A stretch of DNA of 7,353 bases. Source: Anaerolineales bacterium (GTDB taxonomy: Bacteria > Chloroflexota > Anaerolineae > Promineifilales > Promineifilaceae). The stretch covers positions 1 through 7,353 of the forward strand of contig JAGQGA010000262.1 in the NCBI GenBank assembly GCA_020432595.1, given 5' to 3'. A program made the translations under genes and the position numbers. The notes beneath the pieces are model-generated. The model worked only from the letters and a program-made list of their open reading frames with translations, did not search any database and was not told where the DNA came from. Of the stretch, positions 1-5,452 are shown in pieces. Numbering within the stretch: position 1 is the first letter of the stretch; every line of letters begins with the position of its first letter.

Positions 1-321
1 ATCATCCCCACCAATACCTATCACGGCCAACGGCCAGAGGTGCAGGCGCGTTGGCGGGAACTGCTGGGGGAACGGGTGCTGCTGTTGGATGACGAAACGG
101 CCGTTTCTGAAACCATCGCTCTCGCCATTGGCCTGTGTGAAGGCACCCTCGACAGCCTTTATCGCGGCGTAGACGATCTGGTAGCCGCCGGACACACCGC
201 CACCGCCACCCGCAGCGCCACCACCGCCATCGCCCCCTATGCCAAAACACGCGGCTCGCTTGTCCCCGTGGCCGCTGGCGTGCTGCCGGTGAATGGGATG
301 GGGGAAGACGGCCGTTTGTAA
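1..321 (+). CDS. C-terminal part of an unidentified protein (possibly vWA-type)
   Basis: The frame is open from the left edge to a TAA at 319-321, so only the last 106 residues are visible and the start lies outside the window. The visible part begins with a polar stretch (TNTYHGQRPEVQARW). A hydrophobic strand and helix follow (RVLLLDD, then ETIALAIGLCEG). The tail is rich in Thr and Ala (HTATATRSATTAIA) and the end is Pro/Gly-rich. The order 'strand with acidic turn, then helix ending in IGL.EG' loosely recalls the C-terminal end of von Willebrand factor A domains in actinobacterial and chloroflexal proteins. That is a weak recollection, and no metal-binding DxSxS motif is in view. The frame contains a full 14-base GAAACGGCCGTTTC palindrome encoding ETAVS, and it ends in an ACGGCCGT copy (EDGRL-stop). 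The PurA-like gene follows on the same strand after 72 bases, so the two may be co-transcribed. It is a real gene with fair certainty; its function is unknown. Confidence 0.7.
   Translation: MIPTNTYHGQRPEVQARWRELLGERVLLLDDETAVSETIALAIGLCEGTLDSLYRGVDDLVAAGHTATATRSATTAIAPYAKTRGSLVPVAAGVLPVNGMGEDGRL
94..107. repeat. GAAACGGCCGTTTC palindrome in the first gene
   Basis: A perfect 14-base palindrome, read in frame as ETAVS between a hydrophobic strand (VLLLDD) and a helix (ETIALAIGL). Confidence 0.95.
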
Positions 322-391
322 ATTGAGAATTGAAAATGCAGAATTGAGAATTGGGAACGGCCTGTCATTTCCAATTCCCCATTCCCCATTC
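321..391. repeat. Intercistronic AT-rich direct and inverted repeat
   Basis: The spacer between the first gene and the PurA-like gene is almost wholly repetitive. The 12-mer AATTGAGAATTG occurs identically at 321-332 and 342-353. The right side holds a 7-base tandem ATTCCCC at 374-380 and 381-387, plus a partial third unit. Left arm 341-357 is approximately the reverse complement of 369-384 (about 14 of 16 pairs with one bulge, loop of about 11 bases). The element begins at the upstream stop codon and ends two bases before the next ATG. No T-run follows, so it is not an obvious intrinsic terminator. A similarly organised element lies at 5389-5440. Confidence 0.7.
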
Positions 392-393
392 AT

Positions 394-1746
394 ATGATCT
401 ACCTCACCCTCGACCTCGGCTTTGGCGACGCGGGCAAAGGGAGCCTTGTTGATTTCCTTTGTCGCCACGAAGAGGCCCACACGGTTGTTCGCTACAACGG
501 CGGGGCGCAAGCAGGCCACCGCGTGGTTACGCCATCGGGCGTGCCCGACGGCGTAACCGACGGCTGCGAGCATGTTTTTTCCCAATTTGGCAGCGGCACG
601 CTGGCCGGGGCTACCACTCATCTTTCCCGCTTTATGCTAGTGGAGCCGCTGGCGGTGATGGCCGAAGCGGCTCACCTGCACGAATTGGGCATTGCCGACC
701 CATTTGCCGCGCTGACCATTGACGAAAACGCGCTGCTGACCACTCCCTTTCATCGCGCCGTCAACCGGCTGAAGGAGCTGGCGCGGGGCGACGGCCGTCA
801 TGGAAGCTGCGGGCTGGGGATTGGAGAAACGGCCGTTGATGCCCTCACCCACCCCCGCGCCGTCCCCCGCGTCGGCGACCTGCGCCACCCCGACACCCTC
901 CGCGCCAAGTTGTCGTTTGTGCAGGCAGCCAACTTGGAAAAAGTGCTACCGTTGCGCCCCAGCCTGCCGGACAAAGAAATTGTTGTGCAAGAGTTGGCCG
1001 TGCTGGAAGATAGCGGCTGGGTGGATTGGCTGTTGGAAGAATACGGCCGTTTTTCCACCCTCGCCCACATCGTCCCCACCAGCCACCTGCACCAACTGCT
1101 CCACCGCCCCGGCACCGTCGTTTTTGAAGGGGCACAGGGGGTGCTGCTTGACGAGTGGGTTGGCTTTCATCCCCACACCACCTGGAGCAACATCACCTTT
1201 GCCAACGCCGAAACCCTTTTACAGGAAGCGGGCTACAGCGGCACGATGACGCGGCTGGGTCTCACCCGCGCCTACGCCACCCGGCACGGTGCCGGGCCGT
1301 TTGTCAGCGAAGATGCCAACCTAACACGGCGGCTACCCGATGCTCGCAACGGCCAGCACGCTTGGCAGCAAGGTTTTCGCGTCGGCTGGCTGGATTTGCC
1401 GCTGTTGCGGTATGCGCTTGAAGTCATTGGGTCGGTGGACTATTTGGCGGTAAGCTGTCTGGACAGGGTGGCCGACCTGCGGGAAATTCAGCTTTGCACG
1501 GCGTACCAGCACGGCAGCCAACGATTGGAACGGCTCACCCCATCGCCGCAGCCCCGTGATTTGGCGTATCAGGCGCAGCTAACAGCCCTGCTGGGTGAAT
1601 GCCAGCCGATCTTGGAGCAAGTGGCAGACCCATCCGCGCTGCTAGATAGGCTGGCGAAAGAACTGGACGTACCCGTGGGGGTGGTATCGTGGGGGGAAAC
1701 GGCCGTTTGTAAACAATTTCTCTTCAAGACCAGGCAAAAGCCATAA
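394..1746 (+). CDS. Divergent adenylosuccinate synthetase-like (PurA-like) enzyme
   Basis: A 450-residue protein of the adenylosuccinate synthetase fold. Classic PurA (about 430 residues) joins IMP and aspartate using GTP in the cytoplasm. Visible family motifs are: the N-terminal loop GFGDAGKGS (9-17; classic WGDEGKGK) with the catalytic Asp (D12) and Lys (K15) kept; RYNGGAQAGHR (33-43) with the catalytic His (H42) kept; GLGIGE (140-145); FEGAQGVLLD (244-253); TRHGAGPF (296-303); and GWLD (331-334). Several classic positions differ: GDEGKGK is GDAGKGS, the Asn of GGHNAGH is Gln (GGAQAGH), the nucleotide-binding TKLD is SCLD (354-357), the STGP region is SWGE (432-435), and the Arg-rich GRRRRTGWLD stretch is not intact. 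It is therefore probably a paralogue with altered substrate or nucleotide use. D12 argues against the phage PurZ type, which replaces that Asp. The ATG at 394 is the only in-frame start after the stop at 331, and no Shine-Dalgarno precedes it. Palindrome copies at 828-837 and 1698-1707 both encode ETAV. Fold is near certain, substrate open. Confidence 0.9.
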   Translation: MIYLTLDLGFGDAGKGSLVDFLCRHEEAHTVVRYNGGAQAGHRVVTPSGVPDGVTDGCEHVFSQFGSGTLAGATTHLSRFMLVEPLAVMAEAAHLHELGIADPFAALTIDENALLTTPFHRAVNRLKELARGDGRHGSCGLGIGETAVDALTHPRAVPRVGDLRHPDTLRAKLSFVQAANLEKVLPLRPSLPDKEIVVQELAVLEDSGWVDWLLEEYGRFSTLAHIVPTSHLHQLLHRPGTVVFEGAQGVLLDEWVGFHPHTTWSNITFANAETLLQEAGYSGTMTRLGLTRAYATRHGAGPFVSEDANLTRRLPDARNGQHAWQQGFRVGWLDLPLLRYALEVIGSVDYLAVSCLDRVADLREIQLCTAYQHGSQRLERLTPSPQPRDLAYQAQLTALLGECQPILEQVADPSALLDRLAKELDVPVGVVSWGETAVCKQFLFKTRQKP

Positions 1747-1800
1747 GAGTTGTACGGACAATTCATCGCCACCTTTATGTATCTATCACAGATGGAGATG

Positions 1801-1842
1801 AATGAAAATAGTGGCTGGTGGCTTAGACAAGCCACCAACCAC
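1801..1842 (-). terminator. Rho-independent terminator of the YceI/HhH lipoprotein gene
   Basis: The 14-base arms 1811-1824 (GTGGCTGGTGGCTT) and 1829-1842 (AAGCCACCAACCAC) pair at 13 of 14 positions around a 4-base loop. The one non-pair on the plus strand is C/A, which becomes a G-U wobble in minus-strand RNA. Read on the minus strand, the hairpin is followed by TATTTTCATT and lies five bases past the lipoprotein stop codon. No T-run follows on the plus strand, so any stop of the convergent PurA-like transcript here would be weaker. Confidence 0.75.
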
Positions 1843-1846
1843 ACAC

Positions 1847-3127
1847 TTATCCAGAAGTGAGATAAGAAGCAGCGATACCGGGATCAATAGCAGGGGCTAG
1901 TTCGGTGAGCTTGGCAAGAAAAGCATCGTTGGAGCCAAAGGGGCGAGCGGCCATCAGGGCGGCGGCCAAGCTGTCGTCTACACCGGGAATTTGCTTGAGC
2001 GTTTCAGCATCGGAATCATCTACGCTAACCGGCACGTACACGTATGTCTCGTAGGTAACTACCTGGGCATCATCTACATATTTACCAATTTCCCGCCGGA
2101 ACTGCTGAATGCTGACGTAGGGCTGATATTCAAAGAATTCGCGCACCATGCGGCTGCCAAAGTTGGGGATGGTTGCCAGAAGCTGCTCGCTGGTCATTTG
2201 ATTGAGGTTGATTTTGTCGTTGGCGATGGGTACAACAGAAACGGCCGTTTCCTTAGCCGCCACCGCCACATCCTCACCACCTTCAGCCACCGCCTCACTC
2301 ACTGCCGCTTCCACTGGTCCCGTCGCCGGAGCCACAAACGACAATTCCAGCACCACCGTCTCTTCAACAGCATCCACCGACTGGGCAAACGGCACTGTCA
2401 CCCCAAAATCGGCATAGGCGAGCATCGTGCTGGCCTCGCCTTGCAGCGTTGCCGCATCCACCAGCGTCGCCGTTGTCTCAAACACGACTTCCTGCGTCTG
2501 GTCAGTAATCGTCAAATCACCCACCATTTGGAAGCTGTAGCTCTCACCCACCGCCACGCTATCGGGTAGCCCAGTGATGCTGGTGGGGGTGAAGGTAATA
2601 AACTCAAACTGGTTGGTATGCAAAATCTCGTTGGCAATGGCGCGGTTGCGGAAATTGTTGTCCGTGGCTAAATCACGCGCTCCAATGACAATTTGCCCCA
2701 CGCGGGTGGAAGCAGGGTCATTGGCAGCGAAGGCAATTTGCCCGGCCACGTTGCTGGTTTTGCCCACCACCGTCGTGGGCGTACCGCGCAGCACTTCGTT
2801 AATGATAAAGCGAGCTTCGGATTGGGCAGGGTCAAGTTCATAGATGGGTGTATCGGCAGATTGTTGGGGGGCGGAAACGGCCGTTTCTTCCTCAACTGCC
2901 TCCGCAGCCACCACCACCTCTTCCACCACGGCGGTTGGTTCAGCGGAAACGGCCGTTTCCGCTTCCTCCACCACCGGCTCCTCAGCCATTACCGGCTCCT
3001 CCACCGCCGCAGCCAGCGTGGGCGCCACCACCGCCCCGCTCGAAGCCTCCGGCTCCGACAGCACAAAGCAGCCCGTCAACACCAGCAGCAACCCCACACC
3101 CAACCACACAGTCATTTGTTTTATCAT
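1847..3127 (-). CDS. Lipoprotein with YceI-like domain and two C-terminal HhH units
   Basis: A 426-residue predicted lipoprotein. I place the start at the ATG complementary to 3125-3127. It is preceded by GGAGG seven bases upstream and begins a clean lipoprotein signal (MIKQ, hydrophobic run, LTGC lipobox with Cys20). The longer in-frame ATG at 3244 would put 39 residues before the signal. After Cys20, residues 21-93 form an acidic, Ala/Val/Glu/Pro-rich linker. Residues 95-266 resemble YceI, a beta-barrel fold that binds isoprenoid or lipid ligands: it opens YELDPAQSEARF, contains GDLTITDQTQEVVF, and ends with the typical final strands. A second linker follows. Residues 305-350 look like a ComEA-type HhH unit (KINLNQMTSEQLLATIP...), and 373-422 like a second (DAETLKQIPGVDDSLAAALM). 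It is probably anchored on the outer face of the membrane. HhH units often bind DNA, but here they may act as protein-interaction or spacer modules. Three ETAVS segments, all in the linkers, come from the palindrome. Confidence 0.9.
   Translation of the reverse strand: MIKQMTVWLGVGLLLVLTGCFVLSEPEASSGAVVAPTLAAAVEEPVMAEEPVVEEAETAVSAEPTAVVEEVVVAAEAVEEETAVSAPQQSADTPIYELDPAQSEARFIINEVLRGTPTTVVGKTSNVAGQIAFAANDPASTRVGQIVIGARDLATDNNFRNRAIANEILHTNQFEFITFTPTSITGLPDSVAVGESYSFQMVGDLTITDQTQEVVFETTATLVDAATLQGEASTMLAYADFGVTVPFAQSVDAVEETVVLELSFVAPATGPVEAAVSEAVAEGGEDVAVAAKETAVSVVPIANDKINLNQMTSEQLLATIPNFGSRMVREFFEYQPYVSIQQFRREIGKYVDDAQVVTYETYVYVPVSVDDSDAETLKQIPGVDDSLAAALMAARPFGSNDAFLAKLTELAPAIDPGIAASYLTSG
2238..2251. 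repeat. GAAACGGCCGTTTC palindrome in the lipoprotein gene, linker 2
   Basis: A perfect 14-base palindrome, read on the minus strand as ETAVS in the linker between the YceI-like domain and the first HhH unit. Confidence 0.95.
2874..2887. repeat. GAAACGGCCGTTTC palindrome in the lipoprotein gene, linker 1
   Basis: A perfect 14-base palindrome, read on the minus strand as ETAVS near the end of the acidic linker, just before the YceI-like domain. Confidence 0.95.
2942..2963. repeat. 22-base perfect palindrome, longest copy of the family
   Basis: The 14-base palindrome is extended here by four symmetrical bases on each side (AGCG before, CGCT after), giving 22 bases of perfect dyad symmetry. It is read as ETAVS in the acidic linker of the lipoprotein, 55 bases from the copy at 2874-2887. 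Confidence 0.95.
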
Positions 3128-3134
3128 GTTATGT

Positions 3135-3139
3135 CCTCC
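3135..3139 (-). promoter_or_regulatory. Shine-Dalgarno of the YceI/HhH lipoprotein gene
   Basis: The plus-strand CCTCC here reads GGAGG on the minus strand, with the sequence GGAGGACATAAC before the ATG. The spacing is seven bases. It fixes the start at 3127 rather than the upstream in-frame ATG at 3244, which lies in the divergent control region. Confidence 0.8.
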
Positions 3140-3249
3140 AATTTCATAAATTCGGCGCATCCTACCCGCCAAATGTTGCAAAGTTATGAAGATAGGATGG
3201 GTAGAAGATGAATAAGAAGCCAACATTGCATCTCCTCCACCCAACTGAA

Positions 3250-3267
3250 CTCACCCAAACGGGTGAG
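3250..3267. other. Perfect 7-bp stem-loop upstream of the symporter operon
   Basis: CTCACCC (3250-3256), loop AAAC, GGGTGAG (3261-3267). The stem is perfect and GC-rich and lies about 105 bases upstream of the small-subunit ATG. No T-run follows it, so a terminator is unlikely. It could be a leader hairpin or a binding site for a dimeric regulator. Confidence 0.5.
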
Positions 3268-3360
3268 ACCCCTCTAGGAATCCCCCAACATGGTCATTTA
3301 CCAACCTGGCAAATGTTTCTAATATTGCGTTCATCTTTTTACCAACCGCATACAGAAGAA

Positions 3361-3366
3361 AAGGAG
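3361..3366 (+). promoter_or_regulatory. Shine-Dalgarno of the symporter small subunit
   Basis: AAGGAG lies six bases before the ATG at 3373. It selects this start over the in-frame ATG at 3208, whose extra 55 residues are polar, His/Pro-rich and unlike the family. Confidence 0.85.
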
Positions 3367-3372
3367 AAAGCT

Positions 3373-3642
3373 ATGTCCGGAAATCAGCAAGAAAAGCTGC
3401 AATCCTATTGGCAAAAAAACGTCAGGCTCATTCGCATCCTCATTATTATTTGGGCCTTTGTCTCGCTGGGAATGTCAGTTATCTTTAAACCGCTAGTGGG
3501 CAACATCGTCCTGCCAGGTTTTCAGATACCAATCAGCTTTTGGTTTGCCCATCAGGGGGCAATGATCATTTTTGTCATCCTGATTTTTGCCTATGCCTAT
3601 TTAATGGATAAGGCAGACAGCGAATACGGGGTACGGGAATAA
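3373..3642 (+). CDS. Sodium/solute symporter small subunit (DUF4212 family)
   Basis: An 89-residue inner-membrane protein matching the small-subunit family that accompanies one class of SSS transporters (DUF4212). Residues 1-17 are polar and probably cytoplasmic. Residues 18-37 form the first membrane helix (IRILIIIWAFVSLGMSVIF). Residues about 52-78 carry the second helix with the family's conserved FWFAHQGA followed by FVILIFAYAYLMDK, and the short tail is charged. Length is typical of the family. The large-subunit gene starts 33 bases downstream with its own ribosome-binding site, so the two are almost certainly one operon and their products probably form a heteromeric transporter. The small subunit's biochemical role is not established to my knowledge. 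No palindrome copy occurs in this gene. Confidence 0.92.
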   Translation: MSGNQQEKLQSYWQKNVRLIRILIIIWAFVSLGMSVIFKPLVGNIVLPGFQIPISFWFAHQGAMIIFVILIFAYAYLMDKADSEYGVRE

Positions 3643-3662
3643 CACCCCACCCATTACAGGAG

Positions 3663-3667
3663 AGGAG
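3663..3667 (+). promoter_or_regulatory. Shine-Dalgarno of the symporter large subunit
   Basis: AGGAG within the purine-rich run AGGAGAGGAGATAGG, eight bases before the ATG at 3676. The small-subunit stop lies only 33 bases upstream of that ATG. Confidence 0.8.
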
Positions 3668-3675
3668 ATAGGATC

Positions 3676-5370
3676 ATGAGCGTAGAAATGTGGACTTGGT
3701 TACTGGTGGGGATTAGCTTCATCGGTTACATCTGGATCGGCTACACCAATCGCGTAAACTCCACCAAGGGGTTCTATGTGGCGGGGCAAGGGGTGCCTGC
3801 CATTGCCAACGGAGCCGCCACCGCCGCTGACTGGATGTCGGGGGCATCATTTATTTCTATGGCCGGTCTGATTGCCTTCATGGGCTACGACGGTACCGTC
3901 TATTTGCTGGGGTGGACGGGTGGGTATGTGCTATTAGCCACACTGCTGGCTCCCTATTTGCGGAAATTCAATAAATATACCGTCCCTGACTTTGTTGGCG
4001 ACCGCTACTACTCACAAACGGCACGCATTGTGGCGGCCGTATGCGCCGTCTTTGTGTCGTTTACCTATGTGGCTGGGCAAATGCGTGGTGTCGGCATTGT
4101 GTTTAGCCGCTTCTTGGAGGTTTCCGTCACTTGGGGCGTGGTCATCGGGATGATAATTGTGGCCTTTTTTGCTGTGCTGGGTGGCATGAAGGGAATTACC
4201 TACACGCAGGTGGCTCAATACTGCGTCATCATCGTGGCTTTTCTCATTCCAGCGTTTACCCTGTCGGCACGGGTTTCGGGCAACCCCATTCCGCAGTTGG
4301 CACTCACCTTTACCGACATTGTGCCCAGGCTGGATGCGATTCAGACGGATTTGGGGCTAGGGGTCTACTCAACCACAACACGGCCGTTAATTGACATCTT
4401 CTGCATTATGCTGGCACTGATGGCGGGAACGGCCGGTTTGCCCCACGTCATCGTCCGCTTCTACACCGTCAAATCGGTACGTGATGCGCGTTATTCGGCC
4501 GGCTGGGCCTTGCTCTTCATTGCCCTGCTCTACACCACCGCTCCCGCCCTGGCCGTATTTGCCAAGCTCAACCTTATCAACACCCTCAACAACGTTCCCA
4601 CCACCGCCATTGCCGAAGGTAGCGACCTTGACTGGGCGTGGAAGTGGCAGCAAACCGGGCTGCTGCAATTTAACGACCTCAACGGCGACGGCGTGTATAC
4701 GCTCTCTGGTGGCGAAAACAATGAAATCGTTATTGACCGCGACATCATTGTGCTGTCCACCCCTGAGGTTGCCGGGCTTTCTGGCTTTGTGATCGCGCTT
4801 GTGGCCGCCGGTGGTTTGGCGGCGGCACTTTCCACCGCCTCGGGGCTGCTGTTGGTCATCTCCAGCTCCTTTGCCCACGACATTTACTACCGCTGGCTCC
4901 GCCCAGAAGCATCCGAAGAAGAACGGCTGCGCGTGGGGCGCATTGCCATCGTCGGTGCCATCTTCCTGGCCGGTTATTTAGGCATCAACCCCCCTGGCTT
5001 TGTGGGCGAAGTGGTGGCCTTTGCCTTTGGGCTGGCAGCGGCCAGCTTCTTCCCGGTCATTTTCATGGGCATCTTTGACAAACGCGCCAACGACAAGGGG
5101 GCTATTGCCGGGATGGTAGTAGGTATCATCTTCACCGCCCTAATGATCGTCCTCATGCGCTCTGACCGGCTGCTGGGTACATCCGCCCCCATCATCAAAG
5201 ATGTCATGGGCATTTCCTCGCAGGGCATTGGCGTCATTGGCATGATTCTCAACTTCGTGATTGCCTATGTCGTCTCGCGGCAAACGGAAGCACCACCAGA
5301 ACACATTCAGGAAATGGTAGAATCGGTACGCATCCCTGCCGGAGCAGCGGAGGCGGCAATGCAGCACTAA
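3676..5370 (+). CDS. Sodium/solute symporter large subunit, SSS family (ActP-like)
   Basis: A 564-residue polytopic membrane protein of the solute:sodium symporter family, in the subfamily paired with DUF4212 proteins. It is presumed to drive uptake of a small carboxylate such as acetate with Na+ or another cation; the substrate is inferred from family and context. Visible features are: an N-terminal helix, then GFYVAGQGVP and ADWMSGASFI (52-60), typical of early SSS helices; GTAGLPHVIVRFYTVKSVRD (251-270), the SSS signature region; and AAALSTASGLLLV (382-394), whose Ser-Thr pair corresponds to the Na2-site helix. The hydrophilic loop at 310-360 contains DLNGDG (334-339), an EF-hand-like Dx[N]xDG pattern, followed by NNEIVIDRDIIVL. 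About 12-13 membrane spans are expected, with a short polar tail. Length is normal. Only one palindrome core falls in this gene (4380-4387, read Thr-Arg-Pro), fewer than in neighbouring genes. Confidence 0.95.
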   Translation: MSVEMWTWLLVGISFIGYIWIGYTNRVNSTKGFYVAGQGVPAIANGAATAADWMSGASFISMAGLIAFMGYDGTVYLLGWTGGYVLLATLLAPYLRKFNKYTVPDFVGDRYYSQTARIVAAVCAVFVSFTYVAGQMRGVGIVFSRFLEVSVTWGVVIGMIIVAFFAVLGGMKGITYTQVAQYCVIIVAFLIPAFTLSARVSGNPIPQLALTFTDIVPRLDAIQTDLGLGVYSTTTRPLIDIFCIMLALMAGTAGLPHVIVRFYTVKSVRDARYSAGWALLFIALLYTTAPALAVFAKLNLINTLNNVPTTAIAEGSDLDWAWKWQQTGLLQFNDLNGDGVYTLSGGENNEIVIDRDIIVLSTPEVAGLSGFVIALVAAGGLAAALSTASGLLLVISSSFAHDIYYRWLRPEASEEERLRVGRIAIVGAIFLAGYLGINPPGFVGEVVAFAFGLAAASFFPVIFMGIFDKRANDKGAIAGMVVGIIFTALMIVLMRSDRLLGTSAPIIKDVMGISSQGIGVIGMILNFVIAYVVSRQTEAPPEHIQEMVESVRIPAGAAEAAMQH

Positions 5371-5388
5371 GGCAAAATTAGAGACTGA

Positions 5389-5440
5389 GAGATTGGAGAT
5401 TAGAGATTGACCAGTTTACAATCTCCAATCTCCAATCCTC
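5389..5440. repeat. Intercistronic inverted repeat between symporter and YcxB-like genes
   Basis: The left arm 5389-5409 has the pattern GAGATTGGAGATTAGAGATTG (given as 5389-5398 GAGATTGGAG plus 5399-5409). The right arm 5419-5440 is its reverse complement apart from one substitution and one extra base, with a 9-base loop at 5410-5418. Both arms are themselves built from tandem GAGATTG-like units. The element begins shortly after the SSS stop and ends where the weak ribosome-binding site AGGTG (5441-5445) of the next gene starts. No T-run follows. It may block or shape translation of the next gene, alter mRNA stability, or simply be a mobile-type repeat. It shares its architecture with 321-391. 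Confidence 0.75.
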
Positions 5441-5452
5441 AGGTGTTTCCCT

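Larger units (their letters stand above)
3128..3372. promoter_or_regulatory. Divergent intergenic control region
   Basis: This 245-base gap separates the outward-facing lipoprotein gene and symporter operon, so both promoters should lie here. I see no convincing -35/-10 pair. The region is visibly more AT-rich than the flanking genes, and it holds a perfect stem-loop at 3250-3267. It also has a 7-base inverted repeat, CATCCTA (3158-3164) against TAGGATG (3193-3199), which could be an operator. The upstream extensions of the reading frames into this gap lack the features of the real proteins and are not used as starts. Confidence 0.5.

Noticed and set aside
394..1746. PurZ-type (diaminopurine, phage-like) synthetase
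   Set aside because: The catalytic Asp that PurZ replaces is kept (D12), and no phage genes surround it.
1801..1842. Bidirectional terminator serving the PurA-like gene too
   Set aside because: The plus-strand side has no T-run and its stem has a C/A mismatch, so only the minus-strand call is supported.
3128..3244. An upstream in-frame ATG extending the lipoprotein by 39 residues
   Set aside because: It would bury the lipoprotein signal internally. GGAGG is correctly spaced from the ATG at 3127.
3300..3330. A sigma-54-like TGGC...TTGC promoter before the symporter operon
   Set aside because: The spacing between TGGC (3307-3310) and TTGC (3325-3328) is wrong for a -24/-12 promoter.
3208..3372. 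An upstream in-frame ATG giving a 144-residue symporter small subunit
   Set aside because: The extra 55 residues look like non-coding sequence. A good Shine-Dalgarno and the family-typical N-terminus point to 3373.
4387..4883. Long antisense open frames under the symporter gene
   Set aside because: They are shadows of a clearly coding plus-strand gene, with biased low-complexity translations and no start signals.
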